Shown piece by piece: positions 21,603 through 32,488 of a DNA stretch of 64,000 nucleotides. The notes under the pieces were generated by a model. That model was not told the DNA's origin, ran no database searches, and worked only from the letters and a program-made list of their open reading frames with translations. How positions within the stretch are numbered: the stretch's first letter is position 1; every line of letters begins with the position of its first letter. The position numbers and the translations under genes are program-made. The stretch comes from Hemileia vastatrix (lineage: Eukaryota; Basidiomycota; Pucciniomycetes; Pucciniales; Zaghouaniaceae): the NCBI GenBank assembly GCA_030280995.1, contig JASXTE010000002.1:13511183-13575182 (forward strand). The letters are read 5' to 3'.

Positions 21603-24120
21603 ATGCCTTGTTGTCATAGATCTTCTCAAAGGCAGGCTTCCCCCAGTTGTTCTTCAAATCCCATTACTCCCTCTTTCCCCTTCTCAGCTGAGAAATCAAA
21701 GACTGTTCAACTAAAAAAAGATGATCATCTCATACTTATCAACTGGCCAAAAATAAAAACTAATTATGGTTCTTGTTTTGGCACTGAGAATGCAACTAAA
21801 ATAGGAAGGCCCCCTGCATCAAAAGTCAATGGCTATCTTCTAATGGCCAATGAATTACAAACTAATACAAAGGGAAGGATTGATCTTTTGCCTAAATAGA
21901 TGTATGAATGTTTCAAGAGTTACTGAGCTAAATAAAAGAAGGAAAAGACATTATCAGCCGGGATGTCTAGAAGAGTGAATATATGAATAGGAATAATAGA
22001 GGATAGAAATGGAAATAATAAGGTAGTAATATAAAATGAAATAAAATAGATATAATTTAAGAGAATGAGACGACAATATAATTGAGATATTACAAAAGTG
22101 TAAGTATTAAATTAAATTGCAAATATTATTAATAATAATAAATGTTCAAAAGCATGTCAGTTTAACATTAGTATTATAAATCTTAAGGCAACCTATAATA
22201 ATTTATATAGTATTTAAATTAGATTTAATGCACTAATAAAAATATTAAATAAAGAAATATATTTAAAATATGTTGAGTGAGTGTATAGTAAGTAAGTGAT
22301 CGGCTACCAGATGGACTTCTAAAGCCCTTTTATAGGCAAGAGAACATTCTGGAGCATTCCAATAGTATATACAAAAAGGTAACATAATGTGAAATAATTA
22401 ATTTAAAAGAATCTAATTAAAAGCATCAAAAATAAATCCGTGAATAAAAAAGTATCTTTCCCATTAGTAATCCCTAAAAAAGAATAGAATTAATATAAAA
22501 ACTAACTACGTGAGTATAAAAAATATGAGAACTATGAGAAAGAAATCAAAAGAAGGAATACCAATAGCTAAAAAGTATAATTAAAATAAAAGGAAGTATT
22601 TTTATTCTATAAATAAGCTTAACTAAGTATAAGCAATATTAATTTAACTATTTCAAGTAAATGAACTATTGAATTAATTGAACAACTAATTAAGTTAATA
22701 CAGAAACTTTTTAACATGAGAATTTGAAATTAATCATATTAAATTAATGTAGTAATATTGGTAACAAAATTAGGGGTCACAGAAGCGCCAAATATTGATG
22801 GATATTATTATATGATAGGTTGTATTTAGTTTTATATAAATGTTATTATTAAAAATTGTAATTACTGTGTAAGTTAAATTTACACTTATAATATAATTTC
22901 AAATAATTTATTTATACATATAAATCACACCATGATATTATAGAATATTATATTTATTTATGTAATACAATTTATTTAATAATAAAATTAAGTGTAATAT
23001 TTTATTTCATTCACAAAACATTTATAATTTTATTTTAAATAATTTTTTGTATTTACATAAAGTTATTCCTTTACAGTAATTTATTATATAAATTACTGGA
23101 CTCCTGAGATAGCCTGGCTGACAGACACTTTCATTTTCTTCTGGTTTTGGTATCACTGACATTGATATCAGTAAGGGCATAAAATCCATAGATGATAACC
23201 TTGAACCTCTATGTCCATACTTTAAAGAGATGGATGCTATTTTTGGTGAGCGAACTGATGTTAATTCTGCAAACATGTTGGACGGTGAAGATTCTATCTC
23301 CAAAAATGATGTCAAAATAAATCTTTTTCCTTCTTCTTCTACTCAAGCCTCCCCTCATTTAACTTCCACAAATCAAGATATCTTTTCAATAGATCCTTAT
23401 GGCAATATAAATCAACCTGATCTAACTCAATTATGTTTTTATTTCTTGTCTAGTTGTTTTATTTTTTTATTTCTAAAAAGGCTAATGAACAAACCCAGGA
23501 TCCTCAAGCAAGTGAGTCTGAAGCTAGCATCAATGATGAAGAGGAAAATTTTACCTCCAAAAAAAATACAGAGACAATCAAATACTTTGAATTTCAACAT
23601 TCAAAGAAAGCAAAACAGAGATAGTTTTTCCCAAACCCCTTTTTCTTCCATTGATTATTTTCTGGAAAAAAAGTGAATCTGGTAAGTGATAGCATACCTC
23701 TTAATAATTAAGTGAGCTTTTCTTTTCCTTTTTTAATATTCCTTTTCACTCTAGGTAAAGTTGAAGTTGAAAGAGATATTCTCAACTTTCAAAAGAAACA
23801 ATACAAGCTCTGTTTACAAAGGGATGATAGGGCACAAGACTTGGAGGAGAAGAAATTCAAGCTTTCTTTACAGAGGGGTGAAAGGGTAAGAATTTGAGCT
23901 TTCTTTAAAGAGGGATGAGAGGGCACATGAGTTGGAGGAGAAGAAATTTGAGATAAAGAAAGAGGAGAAGGATCTTGAGTACAATTTCCTATTGGATCAA
24001 ATTAAACTCAAGTATCAACTTGAACATGGTTCAAAAAAGAAATATTTCTTGAGAGAAAGTGTTAAAGCTAATAAATCTGTTGAGGAAATTGTATGCTTAA
24101 TGAAAATATTTGATAACTAG
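21603..24120 (+). pseudogene. 2A Myb/SANT-like accessory gene, split by a solo LTR
   Basis: The N-terminal part (21603-21951) matches the intact gene at 59993: LKKDDHLILINWPKIKTNYG...GRPPASKVNGYLLMANE. Stops follow at about 21898. After the LTR the match resumes at 23129 (FGITDIDIS...LCPYFKEMDAIFGERTDVN) and runs to a C-terminal charged coiled coil ending VCLMKIFDN at 24118. A unit like KLSLQRDERAHELEEKKF is repeated three times near 23800-23960, not seen in 2B. In PIF/Harbinger elements a Myb-like partner helps the transposase reach DNA. It is clearly non-functional here. Confidence 0.78.
21952..23123 (+). mobile_element. solo LTR of family B type inside transposon 2A
   Basis: 1172 bp bounded by TATCAGCC (TG mutated) and GGCTGACA. 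Flanks GACAT (21947-21951) and GACAC (23124-23128) are a 5-bp target duplication with one mismatch. Length agrees with the 1175-bp solo LTR at 38508. It interrupts the Myb-like gene. Orientation is inferred from TTTTATAGGC near 22330 as a promoter-like element, so it is tentative. Confidence 0.7.
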
Positions 24121-24439
24121 TTTCTTTTATTTTGTTTAGAAAGTTTTCTTGATAGTATGCATTAAAGCTAATAATCAATCCTTGGCACACACTCCTCACT
24201 CAGATGTGAAACATTTTATTGCAAAATTTTAGATTATTTGTTTGGTTGGTTAAATAAATTTTGTTTAATTTCTTTTTGGTGATAATTTCATATGTTCTGA
24301 CTTTTTAAAGGTCTTGATTCTAGATGATTTTTTTATGCAAAAATTAGAAAAACTCATACATTTTTTCTTCTTTACATTCAAATGATTAAATTTACCTTTC
24401 TAAATACAGCTAAGTCAACAAAACTCTATATCTGTTTTA

Positions 24440-24600
24440 AAAATTGGCAATACCCTTGCCTGCATTTTATTGAAGCAAGGGGTGGGTATCCCCAAAATTT
24501 TTCTAAGTCATCAATTTCACATGTCAGATTTGAAAATTTGGCAGTATCCTCCCCTGAATTTTATTGAAGTAAGGTGTTATAATCACCAAAATTTAATATA
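24440..24600. repeat. tandem subterminal repeat of transposon 2A (two units)
   Basis: Two units containing TTGGCAATACCCT...TGCATTTTATTGAAG, separated by CTAAGTCATCAATTTCACATG, follow the Myb-like gene. The same pair with the same order occurs in 2B at about 61490-61670, so the duplication predates the two copies. Confidence 0.75.
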
Positions 24601-24991
24601 ATTACATAAATTAATAGGGGTTATCAAAGTTAGAAATCTTCCATTTCAAAATACCTCCTTTTTCCACCAAATCAACCATGATTAATTTTTAAAATATGCC
24701 ATATTGTGCCCCAAAAACACCGTTTTACTGAGAATTAATGTCAACTCTGTAGCTTTATTTTTGTGTCATTAAATACCTAATAGATAATTACAAATTTTTA
24801 ACTTTGATACCTTCTAATATATATACAACTAATATAAAGTAATGAAAATTCCTCTAGCTGAAATGTGGATACATCTAGAAACAAATGTTTGGGACTTTCC
24901 ACAAGTGTAGGCTGAGGAACCTCATGAAACAAATAAATGTTGTCATGATTACTGTTTATACAACACAGGGTTTTTGGCCCTTTACTTTATT

Positions 24992-25477
24992 TTAGGAATT
25001 TGAAATATAAGAGTTATTTATAAAAAACCTATGAGAAAATAAAAAATATTTGGTGACTCTACTCATCCCCATACTTTTTTGATCTACAAAAAAATTTTTA
25101 TATCTGTTAAATTTACCTTCTTTTTTTACCTTCTTTATCTTTTGGATTAAGTTTTGACTGATTTGAAAAGAACGTCCAAAATGTGTGAACTCTTGACAAG
25201 ATTCCAAGCCAGGTGGGGCTTTGCTTGTTTGGTGATGATCCTGAGAAGAGTTCCAAATGGTTTTGATGATTCCAGTTCCCAATCCAAAATTCATTATATA
25301 GTTGTGATCCAGAAAGTATAACCCATTACATTTTATTTTATCTGGGGGAGGAATAGGTTGTCCAGTAATAGGATTAAAATAAGAGAAAATCCTCAAAGTA
25401 AGATAATGGGCATCATTCTTATTGGTATAAATCTTGTTATGAAAACCAGAATGTAATTTTTTCAAGTGATTGGCCAA
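24992..25477 (-). CDS. unknown ORF inside transposon 2A
   Basis: Open stretch of 161 codons with codon-like composition and a coherent segment (YLTLRIFSYFNPITGQPI...NGLYFLDHNYIMNFG). I do not recognise the family, and there are no metal-binding or catalytic motifs that I can see. No equivalent is visible at the matching place in 2B, so it may be a captured host fragment or part of another inserted element. Transcription is unproven. Confidence 0.35.
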   Translation of the reverse strand: MANHLKKLHSGFHNKIYTNKNDAHYLTLRIFSYFNPITGQPIPPPDKIKCNGLYFLDHNYIMNFGLGTGIIKTIWNSSQDHHQTSKAPPGLESCQEFTHFGRSFQISQNLIQKIKKVKKEGKFNRYKNFFVDQKSMGMSRVTKYFLFSHRFFINNSYISNS

Positions 25478-25599
25478 GAAATAATTGAGTGATCCTAAGC
25501 TTTGGGAGATAAAATCCTAGATGATCATCAGATAAGAGTTTCAGAAGCCTTATTCTCTAATTATGCAATATAAAAACACAAAATAAATTAAGTGATATT

Positions 25600-25930
25600 T
25601 GAAAAAAAGGATCAACTTTAAAGGTCAATATCTCAGCAACCAATGAGCCAAATTAACGTCCGTTTATGGGAAATATAATATAGGCTTCATGAGAATATTC
25701 ATTTAAAGGACATGTGTTAAATATAAATAAACCTAATTTGTTACATAAAACATGAAATAAAAAATATTTAAATTGGGAAAAAAATGCTCAACTTTAACAG
25801 TCAATATCTTAGCAGCCACTGAACCAAATTCAAATCTGTTTGTGGGAAATGAAAGGTAGCTTTCAGAAGAATGTTTAGTTAGAGGAAATTAAATTTTAAT
25901 AAACCTAACCCTAATTCTGAGTCTTATTTT
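25600..25930. repeat. 177-bp tandem duplication in transposon 2A
   Basis: Two diverged units begin near 25611 and 25788 (TCAACTTTAA...GTCAATATCT.AGCA.CCA), period about 177 bp. Non-coding. The following stretch to 26575 is AT/A-rich and holds no supported gene. Confidence 0.7.
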
Positions 25931-26574
25931 AAAAAATGTACAAAAACTTGAAAAGTGGTAATGGAGATGAGAACAAGAGATGTTAAATAAGTTCACTGTT
26001 ATCCAGATAAGAGTTATACATATATTTAAATATGAAATTTTCATAGAAGGAATGAGATATCATATAGGCATGAAAAAAAGGAGATGAAACTTACTTTGAT
26101 TGAAAAGTATGAAAAATAGAGTGAGAAAAATTGATGTTTGAATTTGGAGAAATTGAATATCGAGTAATTGAAATGCATAAAGAATGTGCAATGTATGTGT
26201 TTTAATAAAATGGAGACAAAAAAAAGTGAAATATGGGAAAGGGGGGATAATGACCATGCCAAGGAGGAATGAAGAGTAGGGTGGTGGAGCTAAAAAAGAA
26301 AGTAAAGAGGGAGAGAAAAAAAAGGTTAATTTTACCATTGAAATAAAAAATAACCACTTACAAAAAAAATTTAGATACAAAAAATAAAAAAACAGAAAAA
26401 AAACAAAAAAAATATAACTAGCAATCAAAAAATCACAAAAAGGATAAAGTGACTTACCTGGAGAGAAGAGATGAGAAAATAAATGAAACCAAATTGTTTG
26501 AGGGATGTTGGAGGAGAAGAGGAAAAGGATATGAGGGATGCATGAAGAAAAGAAACAGTGAAAAATTATGCAAT

Positions 26575-27010
26575 TGCAGAAAATATGTGATTTCATGTTG
26601 GGCTGGTGAATGAAAACAAATGAGACATCCAAAAAATAGACATTCAGCATAAATTCAAAATAAAAATGAATATGCAAAAAACAAAAATACCAAACCAAGT
26701 GAATAAAGAACAGAAGTTGAACATTTGGAGAGTATGAAAAAAAAATTAAAAGGGTTGTGTTTCAAAAAATTTGGAGGGTGGTTGGCATAATGACAGAGTG
26801 TATGCGGGTGGAAAGAATATTTTGTGATTCAAGGGAGGGGAGAGCTGGTGCAGGTCTTGGATTCTCTTCTTTGTAAAGATCATTGAAAAGACATATAAGC
26901 TAAAGTGTCTTCCAACCCAGTGTCAGAGTCAGAGTCAGCAGCTAAAACTAAAGTGATAGCATTCATAGCTGTGTGAAGTTTCTTCCTAGTAGAGAGGTGA
27001 TTCAATATTG
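26575..27010 (-). pseudogene. 2A DDE transposase remnant (edges only)
   Basis: 26575-26790 matches the 3' flank of the 2B transposase gene (62509-62700). 26870-27010 matches its 5' coding edge, the acidic Ser/Asp run encoded at 63800-63880. Everything between, which would encode the DDE core, is absent. Transposon 2A therefore cannot encode its own transposase. Confidence 0.6.
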
Positions 27011-27101
27011 TTGGTAGAAAAGGTTGTCTGTAGAAGTTTTAGGTGATGAGTGGGAAGTGGGAGCTTTCCACCAAATGAGCAGATGGTGTGTGTAGATAGA
27101 A

Positions 27102-27221
27102 AAAAATGTTATGTGTTCACCACAAAAATAAAGTATCATAGAGTGAAGAGACACATAAAGATGATAAAAAATGTTATGTGTTTGCCACCAAAATTAAGTA
27201 TCATAGAGTGATGAGATACAT
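27102..27221. repeat. two-unit tandem repeat, period about 64 bp
   Basis: Units at about 27102-27157 and 27166-27221 share AAAAATGTTATGTGTT and AAGTATCATAGAGTGA. They lie near the right end of transposon 2A. Confidence 0.7.
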
Positions 27222-27470
27222 AAGGATCTCATCTGCTTTTATATGTCATGTGACTTGTTTACAAATCAATCATGGATGTGATGAGTTTGGGATCAGGAAT
27301 TAGGAACATAAATTGGGGTATAAGAGGTAGGATAATGCATTATTGTGGATTCCTTATCCACTATTCCTGGGGCTAGTGGATAAGAATCTTCTGCAATTAA
27401 TAATGCCTGATCCCAGGAAAAAAATTCCTGATCCCTAATTGCGGATCCCTGAAAATTGATACCCCCTATT

Positions 27471-29240
27471 ATTATCTGGATGACCAGAAATTTGAACTTG
27501 TCACTGACTGCAGTGCAGTGAAATCCCTCTTGAGCTTGAAGACACCTAACAGACACATGTTCAGATGAAAGTTGGCTGTTCAGGAGTACAGAGGAAGAAT
27601 TACAATAGCTCATAGGGCTGGTATGGTTCACTCAAATGTGGATATGTTATCAAGGTTACCTTTTCCAAATGATGACTTTAATCCTGCATATGATCCTGAG
27701 GATGAAATAGTTCACATTCATGGGATATATGTGGTTGATATGGAGAAAGATCTATTACAGCTTATTCTGGATTCATTGATAAAGAAACTGACTTGAAAAA
27801 GCTGTGTACTATATTAAATGATCCAAAAAATTTTTCAATACAAGCATTAATAAAAATTCTCCCACAAAAGTACCAAAATGCTTTGGACTAAGGAAAGTTT
27901 TCAATTGATGAAGGCTACCTCTATTATAGAAGAAAATTGATTAATTTTATTTTTATTCCTCTTTCTATGAAAGAAATAATCATGAAAATTTGTCATGATA
28001 AAATATGGGCAGGACATTTTGATCTTGAAAAAATATTTATTAGAATTAAGAACACCTCTTGGTAGGCTAATATGTCTGAAGACACCAAACTATATGCTGA
28101 ATCATGTGATTCTTTCCAAAAAACAAATATATTAACTGGAAAAAGAGCTGGATTGATGCAACATACTTAATCCTCTGATACACCATGGAAAATTATAAAC
28201 ATGGACTTTTTAACAGAACTACCCATTGCTGGGAAAGACAGTTGTAACTCTTGCTGGGTTATTGTGGACAGATTTACAAACATTTGTAAATTCATTCCTA
28301 CTCACAAAGATGTTTCCATTAAGGAATAAACCTTCTTGTGGTGGTCTCATATGTTTAATACTGCTGGTTTCCCAAAGGCCATAATCTCTGACAGAGACCC
28401 CAAATTTACTTCTGAATTTTGGATTTGTCTGATAAATGTTTGTGGCTGTGATCTGAATTTTTCTACTTCCCATCACCCTCAAGCTGATGGATTAGATGAG
28501 AGGATTATTCAGACTTTAGAGGACATGATAAGAAGGTACTATGCCTTTGGCTTTGAGTATAAAGAACATGACAAGTTCATTCATGATTGGGGCACCCTAC
28601 TTCCTGGTCTAGAATTTGTTTATAATAGCACTGTTCACTCTGTTGCTCAAAGAAAGCCTCTTGAGCCCTGGCTTGATTATGTTCCAAATACTCCTGCCCA
28701 AATTCTCAATAATAAAATACCTAAATTGAATTTACATCCTGTTGTAAAATCTTTTCTTCAAATGTAAAAACTTTGCAGAAGTCATGCTCAAAAATGTATT
28801 GAAAAATCTTTTGAATATTAGAAGAAGAGGTGGGAAAAATCCCATAAAGAATTCACCTTTAAGAAGGGTGATGAAGTATTTATTTCTACATTCCACTTCA
28901 ATTTTCAAGGTAATAACAAATTAAAAGATCCCTTTATAGGTCAACTCGTTGTCAGAAGAATTATTGGTGATAATGCAGTTGAAGTTACCCTTTAATCTCC
29001 ATATTACAGAAAACATCTAGTTTTTCCAATATCTCTTTTAAAACCTTGCACATCCAATAGTGATTTATTCCTAAAAAAGAGGGGAAGACCAAAGAAAACT
29101 CCTAAAGAAATCACTGAGAAAGCAGAAATTGATAAGATTCTAAATGAAAGAACTATCACTTCTGAAAAAGTTACTGAATACTTATTGATATTCAAGAATA
29201 AATCTTCTGAATATTATTCTTGTATACCTGGGAAAGTTAT
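27471..29240 (+). pseudogene. B2 RNase H end, integrase and chromodomain
   Basis: Continues directly from the codons cut at 21296 ([32 protein letters not shown]). RNase H ends near 27660. An integrase zinc region (about 27990-28125) and a DDE core follow (NMDFL about 28198, SDRDPKFTSEF about 28391, HHPQADGLDE about 28470). The last segment (IDKILNERTITSEKVTEYLLIFKNK) aligns with the B1 chromodomain. Stops occur near 27569, 27794, 27888 and 28765. Inactive. Confidence 0.83.
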
Positions 29241-29309
29241 TATTAACCTTCCTGCTCTACTAAATAAATATAAAAGAAAAAATCATAGCTTTTTTTTGCA
29301 GTGAGGGAG

Positions 29310-29497
29310 TGTCAGCCTGGCTACTAGACCTACGCAGTAGATGATTATAATTCTCTACTAGAGTAGAGCTATGCCTTTACCTCTTACTTTATTAGTTATA
29401 TTTAATAATAAATTATTTATAATGTTTTAACTAGTTAATATGTAAAATCAAAATAAATATATAATTGTAAAGCTCCCTCACTTCTTATTCCTTGACA
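29310..29497 (+). repeat. start of the 3' LTR of B2, extent uncertain
   Basis: GCAGTGAGGGAG followed by TGTCAGCCTGGC at 29310 matches the family B LTR start behind a polypurine tract. A possible end TTGACA is at 29497, but other family B LTRs are over 1.1 kb, so this copy may be truncated or diverged. Confidence 0.45.
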
Positions 29498-30742
29498 GAA
29501 TCCTCATGACAGCTGAAAAGTAGATTAAATTATAACAATACTGAATATTAAAGATTTAGTAAAATATAAGAAGTTAGAATATGTACACCAATATTGAAAT
29601 CTTGAGCTTCCAAACCCTTCATTGCCATTGGACCCCTGGAAATACCTTCTAGACAATAAGGACTCCCCAACAAAGACCAAAAAAAGTATTAAAAAAATGA
29701 AAGAGAAAGAGAAAGAGAAAGAAAATAAGGGGAAACAAGGAAACAAGGAAAAAAATCAGTGGTGGAGTGAGGAAGTAGGAGATGGGAGGAAGCAAGGAGG
29801 CAAGAAACTGGGGGACAGAGGAGCCAGAAATAGAAAGCAGAATTTGTGTGAAAACATCTTTCAGAGCTGCTGAAAAGTGTCATGTGGAACCCTAAAAATG
29901 TGGGAAGAAAATTTTTCTTCAAGATGAACTTTTTTTTGTTTTGGTCAAAAAATTGACAAGCTTTTGGGACTTAGCTGTACTAAAAAATTAAAAACTTTTG
30001 GTTAGCTCCATTGACATTTTACTGCAAACTTAGCCTCCCTTCACCAAGAATTTTCCAGTTTCTCTGTCAAATGTCAAGCATTCTGTCTAAATGTTTTGAT
30101 TCTTTTTGAAAAATTTTATCAACTGTTTTGAATTTGGCTGTACATACTCTTATACCACATAAAATTTTAATACATTTTTTATTATATGCCCTCCAAACTT
30201 TTCACCTGTTAGTTGAAATTTCCTTCATTTTTCACCAAAAAAGATTTAAAATGTCCAAAATATCAACCAATGTATGAAACTTATGGGTGGTGTATAGCAT
30301 AAACTGTAGTTGAATTTCTTTTGGTGTTACTAACAGTTCCTTAATTTTTGTTTCTGATGAATGTTTATAGATTAACTCAGCCCAGACTCAGTTTATTTTC
30401 CTTTCATTTTAATAGTTACCAAGAAGTGTTACCAACTGAGAAGCATTGTTGAAAGCAATAAAAGGATGAAAATGAAATAAAGATAAATATCTCTTTGCTT
30501 ACCAAGAATTTCAGCCTAGACTGTGGAGGGGCATCATAATTACAACAATTAAGTTAACATTCTAGTGGAAGTTTGGTTTTGGCTTATGAATTGTAAAATC
30601 TCTAACCAAATCTTAATTTTTTGCATTGTGATTATTTAAATCATTTCCAGAAGCTTCAACAAATCTCCCTGTGGGGTAATGCAAGCTGTACATACTCACC
30701 AATGGATTTGGAAGAAAAAGTGTATGCAATAGATGGGCAAAT
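29498..30742. other. no supported gene; possible mariner-type end fragments
   Basis: AT-rich non-coding DNA with a (GAAA)n run at 29700-29730. At about 29935-29983 a sequence ending AAGCTTTTGGGACTTAGCTGTA resembles the inverted end of the MITE at 54999. Another similar end (TTTGAATTTGGCTGTACA) is near 30135. TTTCAGCCTAGACTG at about 30509 resembles the start of a family B LTR. None can be delimited. Confidence 0.4.
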
Positions 30743-31040
30743 TATACAGCCAGATCCAAAAATATTGAGACAAAAATGAAAATTTTTGAAAATTTATTGG
30801 CAGCCCAAAAGTTGAGATGCTGCATTTTTTTTTTGACATCTTCAATTAAATTTGCAGAAAGTGGGTTGATTTTTCTGTTTTTTTTCTCCTCTTTATCATC
30901 TGAGTTGAAAGAGAAGTCAAGCAGATTGCCATAAAATGAATTGAAGATGTTAAAAAAATACCACAGCTCAACTTTTGGGCTGTCACTAAATTTTCAAAAA
31001 AATTCATATTTGTCCCAATATTTTTGGATCTGGCTGTATA
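30743..31040. mobile_element. Tc1/mariner-like MITE
   Basis: About 298 bp with long inverted ends of about 80-100 bp: TATACAGCCAGATCC on the left and GGATCTGGCTGTATA on the right. TA flanks each terminal CAGCC, as expected for a TA target duplication. The interior has no coding frame of weight. Confidence 0.75.
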
Positions 31041-31410
31041 TACAGATGGATGGATAAGAGAATGTACCTCCATGTTGGTAAATTGGTTCAGTATGCATAT
31101 TATACTGCATTTTTGCATGAACCTTAACCCTCATTTCATTAAAGGCTTTGATGAGCTACTGAATGCAGCATGTACTGTAGGCTGTCAACTAAAGTTACTG
31201 AGCTAATTTGGACCTCCTTTGTTAATTCAATATTCTGAATTCCAATTCTTTTAACACCACCTTGTAGCTGCTGAGCACTTTGATGTGTCACTACTTATTG
31301 TGGAAAAAAATTTCATATTATAATTCACAACTTTTACTATAAAACCCTTCTATTAACACATTTTCACCATTTTCAACCTTGCCCTAAAACTTGTAAATTA
31401 ATATAACATT

Positions 31411-32420
31411 ATGAGCTCATCTGAAGCTAAAGAAAGTGATTCCCTAATTGTAGACACCAGAAAGAAGAGCAGTTAGACATCTCCTGGATTCACATCAGCA
31501 AGAAACCTGAATTGGAAACTTACCAATCTGGAAAAACATTTTATAGGAAATTTGAAGCACATTTCAACCAATTCAGTTCTGTCCACTACTTTGACTATGA
31601 TAAAATCAGAATAAGGTCAGTTTCAGATTATAAAGAATTTTTTTTAATTATTTTAAACTTACTTTCATAAAAATATAGATGGCAGACTCTCAAAATGGCA
31701 ACCCTTAAGCTCAGCTCTATCTACTAATCAATTGAAAGGAATCCTTTCAGTAGAATGTCACCAAGTCACTAGTTACAAAGTGCTTTATATCTTTATCAAA
31801 ACTAAACCAAGTCATCTTTTAAAATTCTTCCTGTTTGGGAGAAGTTAAATTTTTCTCCAAAGTGGAAAATGGAACCAAAATAGGTCCAAAATAGTGTAAA
31901 AGTTTATTTGACTGGGAATAAAAACTTTACTAGTTACCTGCCAAAAACTTCTCCAGTCTCTAGTGGGTTTAAGTTCTGTAAAATTGGGATAAAATCTGCA
32001 AAGAAAATGTGCCTTACTGAAGGAATGGAAGAATATAAATCCTTACTTACTACCTGCTTCAATGAGCTTTCTGAAAAACATGTAACTGCCATAAGTGACA
32101 AAAATAGGCTAACCAAGTCAACAAATGAACTGAACAGAGAGAATATTCAATTAAAAAGGATAAAATATTGATTAAAGAAGAAAGACTAAAAATTGAGAAA
32201 AATAAATCTAGATATTAGAGTAAGACAACTGGAACTTTCAGAAAGAAACTGTAGCAAAAATGAGGAGAAGTCTGTCAGAAAAATGATGGCTAATGATCTT
32301 AAAATTATACACTTAAAAGAAAAAGATTTTGAGACAGAAGACAATTTAGTGATTTCACAAAGTATGAAAGCAAATTTAAAAAATACGTTGTTTAGTAATA
32401 ATAGTTATACCTATAAATAA
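31411..32420 (+). pseudogene. decayed coiled-coil gene, possible Harbinger-1 accessory ORF
   Basis: Open patches begin at ATG 31411 and include FYRKFEAHFNQFSSVHYFDYDKIRI (about 31530-31610), a likely intron ending in ATATAG near 31678, and a charged helical region at 31908-32400 (LNRENIQLKRI...RVRQLELSERN). Stops interrupt it. Layout and helical C-terminus recall the Myb-like gene of transposon 2B, which also lies convergent to a transposase. I therefore suspect it belonged to the Harbinger element whose transposase is at 34480-54102. No Myb motif is certain. Confidence 0.35.
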
Positions 32421-32488
32421 GATGACATAGAAGTGTTTGTTTTTGAATATATATTTTTTCAGTATATGAAATATATCTTAAACTAATG

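Larger units (their letters stand above)
21297..27467. mobile_element. Harbinger-like DNA transposon 2A inserted in B2
   Basis: The termini AGGGGGTATCAA and TTGATACCCCCT are exact inverted repeats, extendable to about 32 bp with mismatches. They are flanked by a 3-bp duplication ATT (21294-21296 and 27468-27470). Removing the element rejoins the RNase H codons of B2 exactly. Inside are a broken Myb/SANT-like gene, a solo LTR, tandem repeats, an unknown minus-strand ORF and only the edge of a DDE transposase gene. It is a deletion derivative of the family of the element at 59636. Confidence 0.85.

Noticed and set aside
21412..21714. 100-codon ORF ahead of the Myb-like gene in transposon 2A
   Set aside because: It overlaps the start of the Myb-like frame in another frame, and 2B has no equivalent.
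26060..26698. 212-codon minus-strand ORF rich in Phe, Ile, Ser and Leu, looking like a membrane protein
   Set aside because: It is the complement of an A-rich non-coding stretch (AAAAAAT runs). Overlapping frames look the same, and no family motif is seen.
29622..29873. 83-codon Lys/Glu-rich ORF
   Set aside because: Driven by a (GAAA)n microsatellite; no homologue in the window.
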